Shown: positions 1 to 8,125, counted from the first letter of the stretch. The stretch: 64,000 bases of DNA from Fen-1258 sp964449775 (GCA_964449775.1 CAYVBQ010000016.1:1-64000), one strand, 5' to 3'. Notes: generated by a model not told the origin, from the letters alone. A program made the numbers and translations.

Positions 1-24
1 GAGTCTGTTGCAGAAGTCGGTAAG

Positions 25-74
25 CAACCTTCGAGGTTGTAATACCACCAACGATGTGTCAACCTCGAAGGTTG
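25..74. repeat. 15-bp inverted repeat pair, each arm itself near-palindromic
   Basis: CAACCTTCGAGGTTG at 25-39 and its exact reverse complement CAACCTCGAAGGTTG at 60-74 face each other across 20 bases. Each arm can also fold on itself. A separate 14-bp palindrome CTGCCTGCAGGCAG lies at 107-120, just before the surviving part of the four-helix-bundle reading frame. The layout looks like a dispersed intergenic repeat, which may have replaced the 5' end of the neighbouring gene; copy number in the genome cannot be seen from here. Confidence 0.6.
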
Positions 75-129
75 TGTTTTACAGAATTTGCTTTGTGCAA
101 CACGCTCTGCCTGCAGGCAGGTTGGAATC

Positions 130-300
130 GTTTCTAAAGAAGCAAGAGAGTCCAAATTTTGGTTAAGAGTTTTAAATGAGTTATTAAAAGACAATGATCA
201 CAAAAAACAATTAAAGATTTTGTTAGATGAATCCAAACAGTTTTGTAAAATCTTTACATCAATAAAATTAACTTCACAAGAAAATAAAGAGAAGAAATAA
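130..300 (+). pseudogene. C-terminal remnant of a four-helix-bundle (23S rRNA intervening-sequence type) protein
   Basis: The frame from about 130 encodes SKEARESKFWLRVLNELL followed by a Lys-rich helical tail. This resembles the last half of the four-helix-bundle proteins (TIGR02436 type), which are usually about 115-120 residues. Only about 57 family-like residues remain. The nominal ATG at 88 adds residues that come from the palindromic repeat DNA upstream and do not look like the family. It ends 1 base before the ATG of the efflux adaptor gene. I infer a 5'-truncated, probably non-functional gene; the functions of this family are poorly known. Confidence 0.55.
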
Positions 301-301
301 T

Positions 302-1597
302 ATGAAAACACTAAAATTATTTTTTACATCAACCATTAACCATTACCCATTATACATAGCAATGTTCTTTATGGTGATCTTAATAGGTTGTTCAACAAAG
401 GAAACAAACGAGCAGACTTTAACAAACGTTAAGGATTATTGGACCTGCACAATGCACCCGCAGATCATTTCCGACAGACCCGGTGTGTGCCCGATATGCC
501 AAATGGAACTGATTAAAAAAGTGGAAGAAGAGGTTGCGCCCGTTTCAGATAAAGATATGGCGCAGATGGTTACTCTTGGGGGAAATAAACAAGTGCTGGC
601 AAATGTTTCTACGGTTGTTGTGAAGAAGGAAAATCTTCAAGAACAAGTTACAACTTACAGCTATCTTGATTTTGTGGAGAACAACCGCAAAACAATTTCG
701 GCGCGTTTCAACGGAAGAATTGAAAAACTGTTTGTTGATAAAACCGGCGATTATATTAAGAAAGGTCAGCCGTTGTTTGAAATATACAGTCCGGATTTGG
801 TGCAAGCTCAGAATGAATATCTGATTGCTCTGAACAATCCGTCCAACTCTTCTTCTCTTCTTAAAGCTACAAAGAAGAAGTTGGAAATCTTTGGATTGAC
901 ATCAGAACAAATTCAAACGCTTGAGAAGACACGCGAGATAAATATTGTTCTTACATACTTCTCACCTACAAGTGGAACAGTAATTGAGAAGAAAGTACAA
1001 GAAGGTGTCTATGTCAATGAAGGAACTGCAATTTATGATGTTGCCGAACTTTCAACTCTCTGGAATATTGCTGAAGTGTATGAAAACAATCTATCCAATG
1101 TAAAAGTTGGTAGCCCGGTTAAACTTCGCTTACGCGCTTATCCCGGTGAAGAGTTTAATGGCAGAGTTACTTTTATTTATCCGGTGATAAACTCCCAGAC
1201 AAGAACGGTAAAAGTAAGAAGTGAATTTTCTTATTATGGCGGTAAACTTAAACCGCAAATGTATGGCGAAACCGTATTCATCAACGCCGGTGGTCAAGGA
1301 TTACTTGTTTCGGCAGACGCAGTTATTATTGCCGGTAAAAGAACAGTGGTATGGGCAAAAGCCGGCGATGGAATGTTCGAGGCACGCAGCGTGCAAATTG
1401 GTAATCGGTTTGGAGATAAATATCAAATACTTTCCGGCTTAAATGAAGGCGATGAAATTGCAGCAACCGGCGGCTTCCTAATCGATTCCGAAAGCCAGCT
1501 TAAAACCGGAATGCCGACCGGTCATCAACACGGCGAACCTTCGCAGCCGCAAAAAAAGAAATCTTCTTCCGACGGAATGGAAAGAATGAAAATGTAA
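302..1597 (+). CDS. cusB: Efflux RND transporter periplasmic adaptor (CusB type) with N-terminal heavy-metal-binding domain
   Basis: This 431-residue lipoprotein is a membrane-fusion subunit of a CusCBA/Czc-type heavy-metal efflux pump; it links the inner-membrane RND pump to the outer-membrane channel. A hydrophobic stretch ends in LIGC (Cys30), a lipobox. Residues 46-70 form the heavy-metal-binding module WTCTMHP...PGVCPICQMEL with Cys, His and Met ligands. The hairpin, lipoyl and beta-barrel regions follow (RIEKLFVDKTGDYIKKGQPL, GTVIEKKVQEGVYVNEGTAI). The tail is His/Lys/Met-rich. No RND pump or outer-membrane channel gene is in the window, so partners are either upstream or lost. A tail fragment of a second cusB lies at 17839-17982. 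Copper/silver specificity is inferred from the Met/His ligands. Confidence 0.88.
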   Translation: MKTLKLFFTSTINHYPLYIAMFFMVILIGCSTKETNEQTLTNVKDYWTCTMHPQIISDRPGVCPICQMELIKKVEEEVAPVSDKDMAQMVTLGGNKQVLANVSTVVVKKENLQEQVTTYSYLDFVENNRKTISARFNGRIEKLFVDKTGDYIKKGQPLFEIYSPDLVQAQNEYLIALNNPSNSSSLLKATKKKLEIFGLTSEQIQTLEKTREINIVLTYFSPTSGTVIEKKVQEGVYVNEGTAIYDVAELSTLWNIAEVYENNLSNVKVGSPVKLRLRAYPGEEFNGRVTFIYPVINSQTRTVKVRSEFSYYGGKLKPQMYGETVFINAGGQGLLVSADAVIIAGKRTVVWAKAGDGMFEARSVQIGNRFGDKYQILSGLNEGDEIAATGGFLIDSESQLKTGMPTGHQHGEPSQPQKKKSSSDGMERMKM

Positions 1598-1647
1598 ATT
1601 TGAATTCAAAACAATAATTATCAACAAAATAGAAAAGGAATAACATT

Positions 1648-1977
1648 ATGAAATCAATAAAAATATTTTTAGCCGTTATTGCGCTTTTTGTATTGTCATC
1701 ATTTCAAATTAATGCACAGTCTCATCAACATGGCGATCATTCCAAAATGGAAATGAAAAAAGATTCTACAAAAGTAGATGATATCGTTCGCAAAGGTGTT
1801 ATTAATCTTAAAGCTATTGACAAGAATAAAGACGGGAAAGTTTTTCAAGACCAGATGGATTGGAATGTAATTTCAGATAAACCGGGTAAATGCCCGCTGT
1901 GCAAAATGACTTTGAAAGAGGTTACTCTTAAGGAAGCCAAAAAGAATCTTGAAGAGAATGATTTTAAGGTAAAGTAG
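1648..1977 (+). CDS. Small secreted heavy-metal-binding-domain protein with a DxNxDG loop
   Basis: This 109-residue protein has a signal peptide (cut near INAQ, residue 24), a short His/Met-rich linker (HQHGDHSKMEMK), and one copy of a module that occurs three times in the larger gene at 3783. The module contains an EF-hand-like loop DKNKDGKV (58-65) followed by a heavy-metal-binding segment with CPLC (Cys82, Cys85) and a Met two residues later. The usual CPMHPE half of the heavy-metal domain is replaced by VFQDQMDWNVISD, so the first Cys and His ligands are missing. An AAAAGGAATAAC Shine-Dalgarno region precedes the ATG. It lies 50 bp after cusB, probably in the same transcript. A periplasmic metal chaperone or sensor role is inferred. 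Confidence 0.75.
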   Translation: MKSIKIFLAVIALFVLSSFQINAQSHQHGDHSKMEMKKDSTKVDDIVRKGVINLKAIDKNKDGKVFQDQMDWNVISDKPGKCPLCKMTLKEVTLKEAKKNLEENDFKVK

Positions 1978-2007
1978 AAATAGCAAAACCAAATATGTGG
2001 ACACAGA

Positions 2008-2670
2008 ATGAAACTGATAAAAATAAAATCAATAACGTTTTTCGTAATCTGCTTTACATCTATGAACGTACTTGCAAGTTTATCTAATCATCCTTCCTCA
2101 TTTAAGGAAACGGTGGTTAGAGGAGGCACAAAGACGGTAGAGTTGCACATTAGCAACTCTATCTCTTCTCCTTTAGGTTACACTTTTAATATTACTCAAA
2201 ACTGGTTAAAAGTTACTCCATCTACCGGTTCAGTTGGCGGTAATCAAACGATAACGGTGTTGCTAAACTTAGATGCAACAAATCTGAATGATGGAGTTTA
2301 TTCTACACAGATTACCTTAAACGATCCTCATCACGGTGGATTATCAATCCCTATTCAGTTAACTGTAGCTACAGCAACCGGAATTGAGAAAGAGAATGAA
2401 ACGCCTAATGATTTTCGTTTACTTCAAAACTATCCCAATCCGTTCAACCCATCAACAACAATTTCTTTTTCTCTACCCAAAGATCAAAACGTTTCGCTAA
2501 TTGTTTATGATGTACTTGGGAAACAAGTTCAAACTCTAGTCAATGAATTTTTACCACTCGGCAATTATTCCCTAAAATTTGATGCGACGGGTCTTTCTTC
2601 CAGCATCTATTTCTATAGATTAAAAACAGATCGTTTTACTCAAACAAAAAAAATGTTGCTAACAAAATAA
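2008..2670 (+). CDS. Secreted protein with Ig/BACON-like domain and type IX secretion sorting domain
   Basis: This 220-residue protein has a signal peptide, then a beta-sandwich region of about 100 residues (NWLKVTPSTGSVGGNQTITV, a BACON-like pattern). It ends in a type IX secretion C-terminal sorting domain starting at LLQNYPNPFNPSTTISF (about residue 138) and ending in a Lys-rich strand (KKMLLTK). Proteins with this tail are exported across the outer membrane and anchored or released. It sits between the two heavy-metal-domain genes. No catalytic motif is visible; a binding or structural surface role is possible. Confidence 0.8.
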   Translation: MKLIKIKSITFFVICFTSMNVLASLSNHPSSFKETVVRGGTKTVELHISNSISSPLGYTFNITQNWLKVTPSTGSVGGNQTITVLLNLDATNLNDGVYSTQITLNDPHHGGLSIPIQLTVATATGIEKENETPNDFRLLQNYPNPFNPSTTISFSLPKDQNVSLIVYDVLGKQVQTLVNEFLPLGNYSLKFDATGLSSSIYFYRLKTDRFTQTKKMLLTK

Positions 2671-2682
2671 CTTGGAGACAAT

Positions 2683-2817
2683 ATGAATTCTCAAATCAAA
2701 ATATTTCTTTCACTAATCCTTTTAATCGTTATTGCAATTTCCACTCAAGCTGTCGCTCAAGAAACTGCTAAATCAAATTCATCAAAACCTGAAATGAAAT
2801 TGAGAAGGATAATATGA
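2683..2817 (+). pseudogene. Signal-peptide stub (44 codons), likely gene remnant
   Basis: The ATG is preceded by CTTGGAGACAAT, a plausible ribosome-binding site. It opens a hydrophobic signal sequence ending in TQAVAQE, but the frame stops 18 codons later after a short polar tail. What remains is essentially an export signal without a mature domain. It lies directly downstream of the sorting-domain protein and 30 bp before the next gene. I read it as the 5' end of a deleted secreted-protein gene; a genuine tiny secreted peptide is the alternative. Confidence 0.5.
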
Positions 2818-2847
2818 ATATTCAAACAAGCGGAGGAGAGCGCTAAT

Positions 2848-3609
2848 ATGGAAGCAGTCAAATCATTTTTCAAGCGGACTCCCATGAAAACCAAAATATC
2901 TTCACTTTACACAATCATGATGCTCACTTCAGTGATTTCATTATATGGACAGCAAGAGAAACCCCGGGAGAATAATCATCTATTCCCCCACCCCGTGAAT
3001 TCGACAATGGGAATTCCAGATCCAATTGGAAGTTTTAACATCCGTCTTAACGCGCTTCGCCAGCAAACTACTGATGGTGTTGAATATGATCTTAGCGGTC
3101 ACCTTGGTTACGGCTTGTTTGAGTGGGGAGGAATTCACTTGAGAAGTCTGGGAGTCAAAACCACGCCTTTCACGGAAGTTATTGGAATGGTCGGGTTGTG
3201 GCGGAATAAGGAACGGACTCAAGGCATTTCACTGCTTGGTATTATCGGCATACCCACAGGAGCGAAGAAAGAAGGACAGCATCACGGTCTCGCCTATCTC
3301 TTCGGCTTTGCGGGACGGATTGCAAAGGAAGACCTTCTGACAAATGACATTATTCTCCATTATGATTTTTCTGCTGCGCACTTCATTGCGGAGACCGGTA
3401 CGGTGGTTAAGCTCTTCCCTATTTTATTTACTACGCTGGACCTGCGCGGCACGTTTGGCGGATCAAGACCGGACATCACCATTCTTCCGTCCGTAAAATG
3501 GAAAGTAATTGATTCGGGTTTCATTGCGTTCGGTTTTCATGCACCTCTGACAAAGTCGACATTATTCAAAAACCAGGTTATTGTCCAGATTGAACTCGGG
3601 AGTCACTAG
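2848..3609 (+). CDS. Hypothetical secreted protein, probable outer-membrane beta-strand protein
   Basis: I do not recognise the family. The 253-residue product has a possible start at 2848 (GGAGGAG 13 bp upstream) and an internal ATG at 2884 that gives a cleaner signal peptide (MKTKISSLYTIMMLTSV...LYGQ). The mature part is rich in alternating hydrophobic/polar strands with Gly and aromatic residues (HLGYGLFEWGGIHLRSLG, LLGIIGIPTGAKKEGQHHG). It ends with a strand IVQIELGSH, the pattern of a small outer-membrane barrel or transporter-like protein. It sits between two gene stubs, so the stretch 2.68-3.77 kb appears rearranged. Confidence 0.65.
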   Translation: MEAVKSFFKRTPMKTKISSLYTIMMLTSVISLYGQQEKPRENNHLFPHPVNSTMGIPDPIGSFNIRLNALRQQTTDGVEYDLSGHLGYGLFEWGGIHLRSLGVKTTPFTEVIGMVGLWRNKERTQGISLLGIIGIPTGAKKEGQHHGLAYLFGFAGRIAKEDLLTNDIILHYDFSAAHFIAETGTVVKLFPILFTTLDLRGTFGGSRPDITILPSVKWKVIDSGFIAFGFHAPLTKSTLFKNQVIVQIELGSH

Positions 3610-3611
3610 TT

Positions 3612-3767
3612 ATGAACCGCTTTCAGAATAATAATAAACAACTGCAATGTAACCAGGGAGTTACCCTGTTGAGTTTAATGCAGAGAGGTTTGTATCCGGG
3701 AGTTTATTTTTACAGGATCCTAGCCGGGCGCTTTACTGAAATAAAAAAAATGAAAATATCAAAATAA
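3612..3767 (+). pseudogene. Remnant of a type IX secretion C-terminal sorting domain
   Basis: Translation of this 51-codon frame ends in GVYFYRILAGRFTEIKKMKI. This matches the last strands of the sorting domains found complete at 2008 and 16303 (GVYFYQLNAG...KKFVLMK). The conserved NYPNPFNPS start of the domain and everything before it are missing, and the first 27 codons are unrelated. I infer the 3' debris of a larger secreted-protein gene, retained after deletion. Confidence 0.6.
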
Positions 3768-3782
3768 AAAAAGGAGAATATT

Positions 3783-4697
3783 ATGAACTTCAAAATCAAA
3801 AATTACTTACCCATAATCATTTTTGTAATTCTTGCTTTTTCTTCTCAAGCTTTTGCACAAGATAAAACCAATAGTGATACAATAAAATCCAAGATGAAGA
3901 AAATGGGCTGTCGTAAAAATATGGACCACTCGAAGCACGAAATGAAGGATGAAGAAAAAATCGATATTGAAAAAATTGATTTAAATAAAGACGGAAAAGT
4001 TTTTATAGATGGTATGTGCAAAGATGTCGTTAAAGACGAACCAGGAAATTGTCCTAAATGTGGAATGAAACTAAAGGAAGTTACCCTTGAAGAAGTAAAG
4101 AAGTTTATTGAGAAGAATGATACGAATACTCAAACTCAGATGAAGAAAATGGATTGTAGTAAAAAAATGGAACATGCTGACCACGAAATGAAATCTGAAA
4201 AAACTGAGATGGATGAACAAGATAAAATTGATTTGGAAAAGATTGATAAGAATAAAGATGGTAAAGTATATCAATGCCCTATGTGTGCTGATCAGATTGC
4301 CGATGAACCGGGAAAATGTTCTAAGTGCGAAATGGATTTTAAGGAAGTATCAATCGAAGATGCTCAAAAAGCTATGAATAAGAAAAGCCACGGCATGATG
4401 GACCACAGTAAAATGGACGGTCATAAAATGGATCACTCAAAAATGATGAACCATGATATGAAGCCTGCTGATCATGATAAAATGGATATGAAGAAAGACA
4501 ATCTGGTTCGCGAAGGAAAAATAGATTTAACGGCTATTGATAAAAACGGAGATCAAAAAGTATTTCAAGATCAAATGGATTGGAATGTAATTTCTGATGA
4601 AGCCGGTGAATGCCCGTTATGCGGAATGAAATTAAAAGAGGTCACTCTTGAAAAAGCTAAGGAAAATCTAAATAGACATGGTTTCAAAATAAAATAA
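3783..4697 (+). CDS. Secreted protein with three DxNxDG / heavy-metal-binding modules
   Basis: This 304-residue protein has a signal peptide (through SQAFAQ, residue 26) and three repeats at about 59-112, 148-200 and 246-302. Each pairs an acidic EF-hand-like loop (DLNKDGKV, DKNKDGKV, DKNGDQKV) with a heavy-metal-binding segment ending in C-x-x-C and Met (Cys90/93, 179/182, 277/280), followed by KEV(T/S)-E-(A/V)-K helices. Only the middle repeat keeps the CPMC half of the canonical module. Linkers are very rich in His, Met and Asp (MDHSKMDGHKMDHSK). AAAAAAGGAGAATATT precedes the ATG. A multivalent periplasmic metal-binding role is inferred; repeat 3 is a close paralogue of the gene at 1648. 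Confidence 0.8.
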   Translation: MNFKIKNYLPIIIFVILAFSSQAFAQDKTNSDTIKSKMKKMGCRKNMDHSKHEMKDEEKIDIEKIDLNKDGKVFIDGMCKDVVKDEPGNCPKCGMKLKEVTLEEVKKFIEKNDTNTQTQMKKMDCSKKMEHADHEMKSEKTEMDEQDKIDLEKIDKNKDGKVYQCPMCADQIADEPGKCSKCEMDFKEVSIEDAQKAMNKKSHGMMDHSKMDGHKMDHSKMMNHDMKPADHDKMDMKKDNLVREGKIDLTAIDKNGDQKVFQDQMDWNVISDEAGECPLCGMKLKEVTLEKAKENLNRHGFKIK

Positions 4698-4726
4698 TGT
4701 CAACAATAACCCAAAGGAGTAACACA

Positions 4727-5212
4727 ATGAACACAGTAAAATCATTCGCTAAAACAGCTATGATGCTTTCAGTAATGTTTATTTTCAGCATTACAGTATC
4801 TGCTCAGCATCAGCACGGAAGCGGAAGCGACAACAAAATGGGAAGCGGTTCTCAAATGCAGCAAATGCAAAATATGGGAGCTAAAATGGGCGACATGCAA
4901 AACATGATGGCTCAAATGAATCAACTCATGGATAAAAGCGGTAAAATGCTCTCTATGATGCAAAACCAACAAGATAACATGAACATGGGTTCTCAAATGA
5001 CAGGCATGATGCAAAACATGAACGATATGTCGAAGAACATGAAAAACATGCTCGATCAAATGAATACTATGATGGGTGATCAAAAAATGATGGACAATCA
5101 AGAAATGAAGGATCACATGAAAGGCATGACCGATAACATGAAGACTATGATGAAAGATTATGACGACATGCTCGGCAAAATTCAGAAAATTCCAAACTCA
5201 ATGAAGAAGTAG
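4727..5212 (+). CDS. Met-rich secreted protein, putative metal-binding
   Basis: This 161-residue protein begins at the ATG at 4727, chosen because CCAAAGGAGT sits 7-14 bp upstream and a proper signal peptide follows (MNTVKSFAKTAMMLSVM...VSAQ). The frame is open back to 4697, but that start overlaps the upstream gene and lacks a site. The mature protein is dominated by Met, Gln, Asn, Asp and Lys in a quasi-periodic pattern (MQNMGAKMGDMQNMMAQMNQ), with few aromatic residues and no Cys. Met-rich periplasmic proteins often bind Cu(I) or Ag(I). The periodicity would also suit a helical or coiled-coil structure. Confidence 0.75.
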   Translation: MNTVKSFAKTAMMLSVMFIFSITVSAQHQHGSGSDNKMGSGSQMQQMQNMGAKMGDMQNMMAQMNQLMDKSGKMLSMMQNQQDNMNMGSQMTGMMQNMNDMSKNMKNMLDQMNTMMGDQKMMDNQEMKDHMKGMTDNMKTMMKDYDDMLGKIQKIPNSMKK

Positions 5213-5222
5213 GTAAAATAAA

Positions 5223-6107
5223 ATGCAAATGAAAATTAAAAGCACGTTACTTTTAATTTTTTCCGTCATCCTTTTTAACGGAGTTTCTTTTGCTCAAGAG
5301 GGCTGGTCAGTTTCGACCGGCTTTCAATACTCCGGCGGAAATTATTATTACAATAATTACAGCAAACTTTTTTCCTTTTACGGCGGTGTGCGTTATCAAT
5401 CGGAATATTTCAGCGTGAATGTTACTGCACCGATTATTTTTTCTAATAACAATTTACTAAGTTAATCCGGTGGAATGATGCTACCAATTGGTGGTATTTC
5501 TTCCGGTAATAACTCCGGCGGAATGGTGGGTAATACAGGCAGCGGTGGAATGATGGGCGGTAATGGAAGCACTTCCAATTCTTATATGTTCGGTTCTTCA
5601 TCTTCTATGAACTCAAGCATTGGTCTTGGTGATATTTTTGTTGTCGGCAATTATAAATTTTATTCCGGCTATGAAAATAATTTTACTGCATCGGTCAATT
5701 ATCAAATTAAATTTCCTACCGCAAGCGGAATGACTAACATTGGCACCGGCAAACTTGATTATGGCGCCTCCGTTACTCTCCGCAAGGGATTTGATTCTTA
5801 TCTCGCAATTGCAGATCTGGGATACATTAACATTGGCGATCCAAGCGGAATTACTTACAATAATCCTTTTAGCTATGGAGTTGGTTTCGGAAAATATTTT
5901 AATGATGGTAACTCATCGCTTCTGCTCTATTATCAAGGTTATACAGAAATTGTTTCCGGTTACGCTGCGCCACAACAGTTATCACTAGGACTTAACCATC
6001 AGCTTAGTTCAAAACTAACACTTACACTTATCGGCGGTGTAGGATTAACTAAATTTTCTCCGGGTCTATTAGCTTCCACCGGTGTAATATGGTTTCTTGG
6101 TGAATGA
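5223..6107 (+). pseudogene. Outer-membrane (transporter-like) protein gene interrupted by an in-frame stop
   Basis: Two reading pieces, 5223-5465 and 5475-6107, are in the same frame and separated only by a TAA at 5463-5465. The first has the signal peptide and first beta strands (WSVSTGFQYSGGNYYYNNYS); the second has a Gly/Ser/Met-rich loop and about ten further strands ending in ASTGVIWFLGE, a typical outer-membrane barrel end. Read through, it is one protein of about 294 residues. The downstream piece has no good ribosome-binding site and no export signal, so re-initiation would not give a usable product. A sequencing error or a genuine nonsense mutation would both explain it. Confidence 0.75.
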
Positions 6108-6127
6108 TCAATCAAAATGGAGTTTGT

Positions 6128-6730
6128 ATGAAAAACTTATTTAGGTTCATCTTTTTTTTGCTGCTTTTAACAACTGTGGTTTTTCCGCACGGCGGAAAAG
6201 ATCATAAAAAAGAAAAAGCTGGTAAGCAAGATACGTTAACAATAGTTGGCGGAGATACCATTGCTATTAATGGTATCTCTAATAGTATAATTAAAAATAA
6301 AGTTGAACCGGAAACACTCAAAGAAGCGCCGATGAAATTAAATCCATCGGAACAAATGTTTGAACACTTGCACAACAAGATGGTTCACTTTCCAATTGCT
6401 CTTGGCGTGTTTGCTTTCCTTCTAACATTGCTCAACTTGAAATGGAAGAATTTCGATTCATCAATTTTGGTCTCGGTTCTAATTGCTCTTTTATTCTCAA
6501 TTGCTGCATTCATAACTGGCAAAAATCAATCCGAACCATTTATTGGAACTGCTAAAGAATGGGTTGTTGAATTTCATCAAAACATTGGGATTGCCGTTCT
6601 CATCAGCTTTTTCGTTTGGACTATCTTTCTAATAATTGACAGACTAAAAAAATATGCGTGGATAGTAGGTCTAATCGCTTTTATTCTAATACTTGCCGCC
6701 GGATTCCTTGGCGGTGTAATTGCTCATTAA
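6128..6730 (+). CDS. DUF2231 domain membrane protein
   Basis: The ATG at 6128 is preferred over 6104, which overlaps the previous gene; AATGGAG precedes it and a signal-type hydrophobic segment follows. The 200-residue product has a His/Lys-rich segment after the signal (HGGKDHKKEK) and then four membrane helices. The second half begins with HNKMVHFPIALGVFAFL, the hallmark of the DUF2231 family, and ends in an AAGFLGGVIAH helix. DUF2231 proteins are inner-membrane proteins of uncertain role, often near metal or redox genes. The membership of this metal-rich cluster fits that. Confidence 0.8.
   Translation: MKNLFRFIFFLLLLTTVVFPHGGKDHKKEKAGKQDTLTIVGGDTIAINGISNSIIKNKVEPETLKEAPMKLNPSEQMFEHLHNKMVHFPIALGVFAFLLTLLNLKWKNFDSSILVSVLIALLFSIAAFITGKNQSEPFIGTAKEWVVEFHQNIGIAVLISFFVWTIFLIIDRLKKYAWIVGLIAFILILAAGFLGGVIAH
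6708..6724 (+). promoter_or_regulatory. Candidate sigma54 (-24/-12) promoter before the histidine kinase
   Basis: TTGGCGGTGTAATTGCT has GG at 6710-6711 and GC at 6722-6723 with exactly 10 bases between, and good TTGGC and TTGCT boxes. It overlaps the last codons of the DUF2231 gene and lies 49 bp before the GTG of the kinase gene. Because it is inside coding sequence it may be chance; support comes only from the sigma54-type activator encoded 2 kb downstream. Confidence 0.3.
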
Positions 6731-6772
6731 GAAATTCATCGCTAAAATCGATAGATAATTAACAGAGGACTT

Positions 6773-8125
6773 GTGCAAAAAGAAAATATAAATAAGAATA
6801 TTAGCATTTCACCAATTCTTGTGCTTTTTATAGTGAGCATCTCAATTTTTATATCGCACATAATTGTGATGATGACCACCGGCGATTCTCACTACACGCG
6901 GTCATATATCGAATTGTTGTTCGATTCTCTAATTCTGACTGCTTTGCTATTCCCGCTATTATATTTTCTTGTATTTCGTCCGTTGCTAAAACAGATCGAT
7001 GCCAGAGAAAAAACCCGGATGCTGCTTATTGCTAACGAAAGAAAATTTCGCGACCTTGTTGAAAGCATGAACGAAGGTCTTGTTGTGCAAAACAACGAGG
7101 GCATAATCACATTCGCTAATAAATGCTTTGCCGATATGATCAATTTTCCAAAAGAGGAACTCGTTGGTCTTGAGCTTAATGATCTGCTGGATGAAAAAAA
7201 TTCTTTTATTCTCCAAAATCTATTAAATAATTATGATCATGCTGTGCTGGGTAAAGCTGAGCTGACGTGGAAAGCAAATAAAAAACCAAATGTATATTCA
7301 ATCATTTCTCCATCTTTCATTTTTGATGAAAACAACAATATCATTGGTAAGTTTCTTGTTGTCTCGAATATCACGCAAAGAAAAGAAATGGAATTAGAGC
7401 TTGTTAAAGCAAATGAACTGGTGAAACACTCCGATAATATTAAAAGTGAATTTCTTAACCTCATCTCACATGAAATTAGAACTCCCGTTAATATTGTTCT
7501 TGGGTTTACGAATTTAATTGAGGAAGAATTTAGCCATTCTACAGAACTTGAAGAATATATTGCAACGATAAAGATAGGATTGAATCGGCTGATTAGAACT
7601 ATCGACCTAATTCTTAACTCTGCTCTCGAAATTTCCGGACTTACTACATTGGATTTTAAGTCGACTGATATTGTCCGCGAGGTATTGCAGCCGGTTCTAT
7701 CGGAATTATCTTCATTTGCTCAACAAAAAGATATTTCGATTTCAACAGCGTTTGATGCCGTTCCCCAAGTTTTTGTGGATCAATATTCCCTAAAGCAAAT
7801 TATGATTCACTTAGTCGAGAATGCAATTAAATTTACCAATACCGGCGGAGAAATTAGAATCAATGTAATAGAATCATCAGCCGGTAAAATCACAGTAACT
7901 ATTTTAGACAACGGGGTAGGCATCTCGCAAGAATATATTCCACGGCTTTTTACTCTATTCTCTCAGGAGGATCAAAGTTCAACCCGGAAATTTGATGGCA
8001 ATGGTCTCGGCTTATTCCTGGTAAAAAAATATTGCGAAAGAAACAATGTGCAAATCTTTGTCAATAGTGAAAAGGGAAAGGGCTCCTCCTTTACTCTTGT
8101 TTTTGCAAATGAAACCACCAATTAA
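6773..8125 (+). CDS. PAS-domain sensor histidine kinase
   Basis: This 450-residue protein uses a GTG start after an AACAGAGGAC site. Two membrane helices (about 12-34 and 48-68) have only a few residues between them, so sensing is probably membrane or cytoplasmic. A PAS domain follows (about 90-205, NEGLVVQNNEGIITFANKCF), then the HisKA helix with phospho-acceptor His233 (ISHEIRTPVN) and a HATPase domain with N, G1 and G2 boxes (HLVENAIKFTN, DNGVGIS, GNGLGLFLVKKYCE). No receiver-domain regulator is encoded nearby, so its partner is elsewhere. Its position between envelope and metal genes suggests envelope or metal stress sensing (inference). Confidence 0.9.
   Translation: MQKENINKNISISPILVLFIVSISIFISHIIVMMTTGDSHYTRSYIELLFDSLILTALLFPLLYFLVFRPLLKQIDAREKTRMLLIANERKFRDLVESMNEGLVVQNNEGIITFANKCFADMINFPKEELVGLELNDLLDEKNSFILQNLLNNYDHAVLGKAELTWKANKKPNVYSIISPSFIFDENNNIIGKFLVVSNITQRKEMELELVKANELVKHSDNIKSEFLNLISHEIRTPVNIVLGFTNLIEEEFSHSTELEEYIATIKIGLNRLIRTIDLILNSALEISGLTTLDFKSTDIVREVLQPVLSELSSFAQQKDISISTAFDAVPQVFVDQYSLKQIMIHLVENAIKFTNTGGEIRINVIESSAGKITVTILDNGVGISQEYIPRLFTLFSQEDQSSTRKFDGNGLGLFLVKKYCERNNVQIFVNSEKGKGSSFTLVFANETTN

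Noticed and set aside
4769..5116. Minus-strand His/Leu-rich frame of 115 codons
   Set aside because: It is the antisense of the Met-rich gene: ATG codons on one strand read as His (CAT) on the other. It is an artefact.
6252..6279. Perfect 11-bp hairpin GAGATACCATT/AATGGTATCTC
   Set aside because: It lies within the DUF2231 coding sequence and encodes ordinary residues; no regulatory role is suggested by its position.
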